From Batkoa obscura (taxonomy: Eukaryota; Entomophthoromycota; Entomophthoromycetes; Entomophthorales; Batkoaceae): a stretch of 64,000 bases of DNA. This document shows, in pieces, positions 63,888 to 64,000 of the stretch. The stretch is from contig JASVEC010000020.1 of NCBI GenBank assembly GCA_030770535.1, forward strand, positions 124,001 through 188,000, in the 5' to 3' direction. Position 1 is the stretch's first letter, and each line of letters starts with the position of its first letter. A model generated the notes under the pieces. It had not been told where the DNA came from and ran no database searches. It worked only from the letters and a program-made list of their open reading frames with translations. The position numbers were made by a program, and so were the translations under genes.

Positions 63888-63979
63888 ATATATTTTTTTG
63901 TTTATAATTTTATTAACAATCTTTCCACTCAAATAGTGCTTGAAAAATGGAAAAAATAATGAAATCAAAAAAACTCTTA
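63888..63979 (+). mobile_element. MITE family A, copy 20
   Basis: Worn left end (AGAGGAGGGATATATTTTTTTG), core CCACTCAAATAGTGCTTG, right end AAAAAACTCTTA. Confidence 0.75.
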
Positions 63980-64000
63980 GGGTTGTTTTTTTGACTCTCC
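63980..64000 (-). mobile_element. Possible start of another MITE family A copy
   Basis: GGGTTGTTTTTTTGACTCTCC resembles the minus-orientation left end of the family. The window ends here. Confidence 0.4.

Overview
The window is strongly AT-rich nuclear DNA of a eukaryote. Genes are split by short introns (about 45-80 bp) with GTAAGT-like donors, CTAAT-type branch sites and TAG/AAG acceptors. The gene set is fungal: a Pin4-like RRM+R3H protein, a KDM4 demethylase, and the glutathione enzyme Gsh1. It also has secreted proteases (S28 pair, trypsin, S41 relics) and family-A-like seven-helix receptors. Together with the low GC this suggests an early-diverging, Conidiobolus-like (Entomophthoromycotina) fungus. 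That placement is inference; no rRNA or mitochondrial marker is present to confirm it.

Layout. Positions 0.4-11.6 kb form a compact housekeeping block. It holds EXO5, NDK, RUVBL2, the Rieske protein, mitochondrial ACP, a CHORD-like mini-protein, a probable Mis14/Nsl1 kinetochore subunit, proteasome Rpn8 and the RNase P RNA gene. From 12.2 to 15.6 kb is a decayed S41-type peptidase gene split by a ~100-bp MITE and a solo LTR. A second conserved block (16.3-20.5 kb) holds ribosomal protein uS2/RPSA, NAA10 and a Pin4-like protein. From 21 to 31 kb two inverted receptor paralogues flank a second S41 pseudogene and many MITEs. From 33.5 to 47.3 kb come Gsh1, a convergent pair of S28 peptidases, a trypsin and a KDM4 demethylase with an extended PHD. 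About 7 kb (47.3-54.4 kb) has no gene I can recognise and holds MITEs and two solo LTRs. From 54.4 to 63.6 kb a dense block holds a choline-transporter-like protein, a coiled-coil protein, APRT, mitochondrial ribosome recycling factor and an R3H-SUZ protein.

Repeats. One ~100-bp TA-flanked MITE family is present in more than 20 whole or partial copies in both orientations. Its copies lie in intergenic and pseudogene DNA and are absent from the housekeeping blocks, giving a two-compartment layout. Three solo LTRs of one family and a single 123-bp TTAA-flanked inverted-repeat element are also present.

How the genes relate. They are mostly independent, as usual in eukaryotes. Loose themes are mitochondrial function (Rieske, ACP, RRF, EXO5), protein turnover and secretion (Rpn8, S28 x2, trypsin, S41 relics), and RNA binding (Pin4-like, R3H-SUZ, RNase P). 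Several pairs are divergent with shared promoter space (EXO5/NDK, ACP/CHORD-like) or tightly convergent (RPSA/NAA10, CTL/coiled-coil). I did not find a convincing new multi-gene system. The most useful unlabelled items are the RNase P RNA gene, the MITE family with its in-gene insertions, and the paired receptor and peptidase paralogues.
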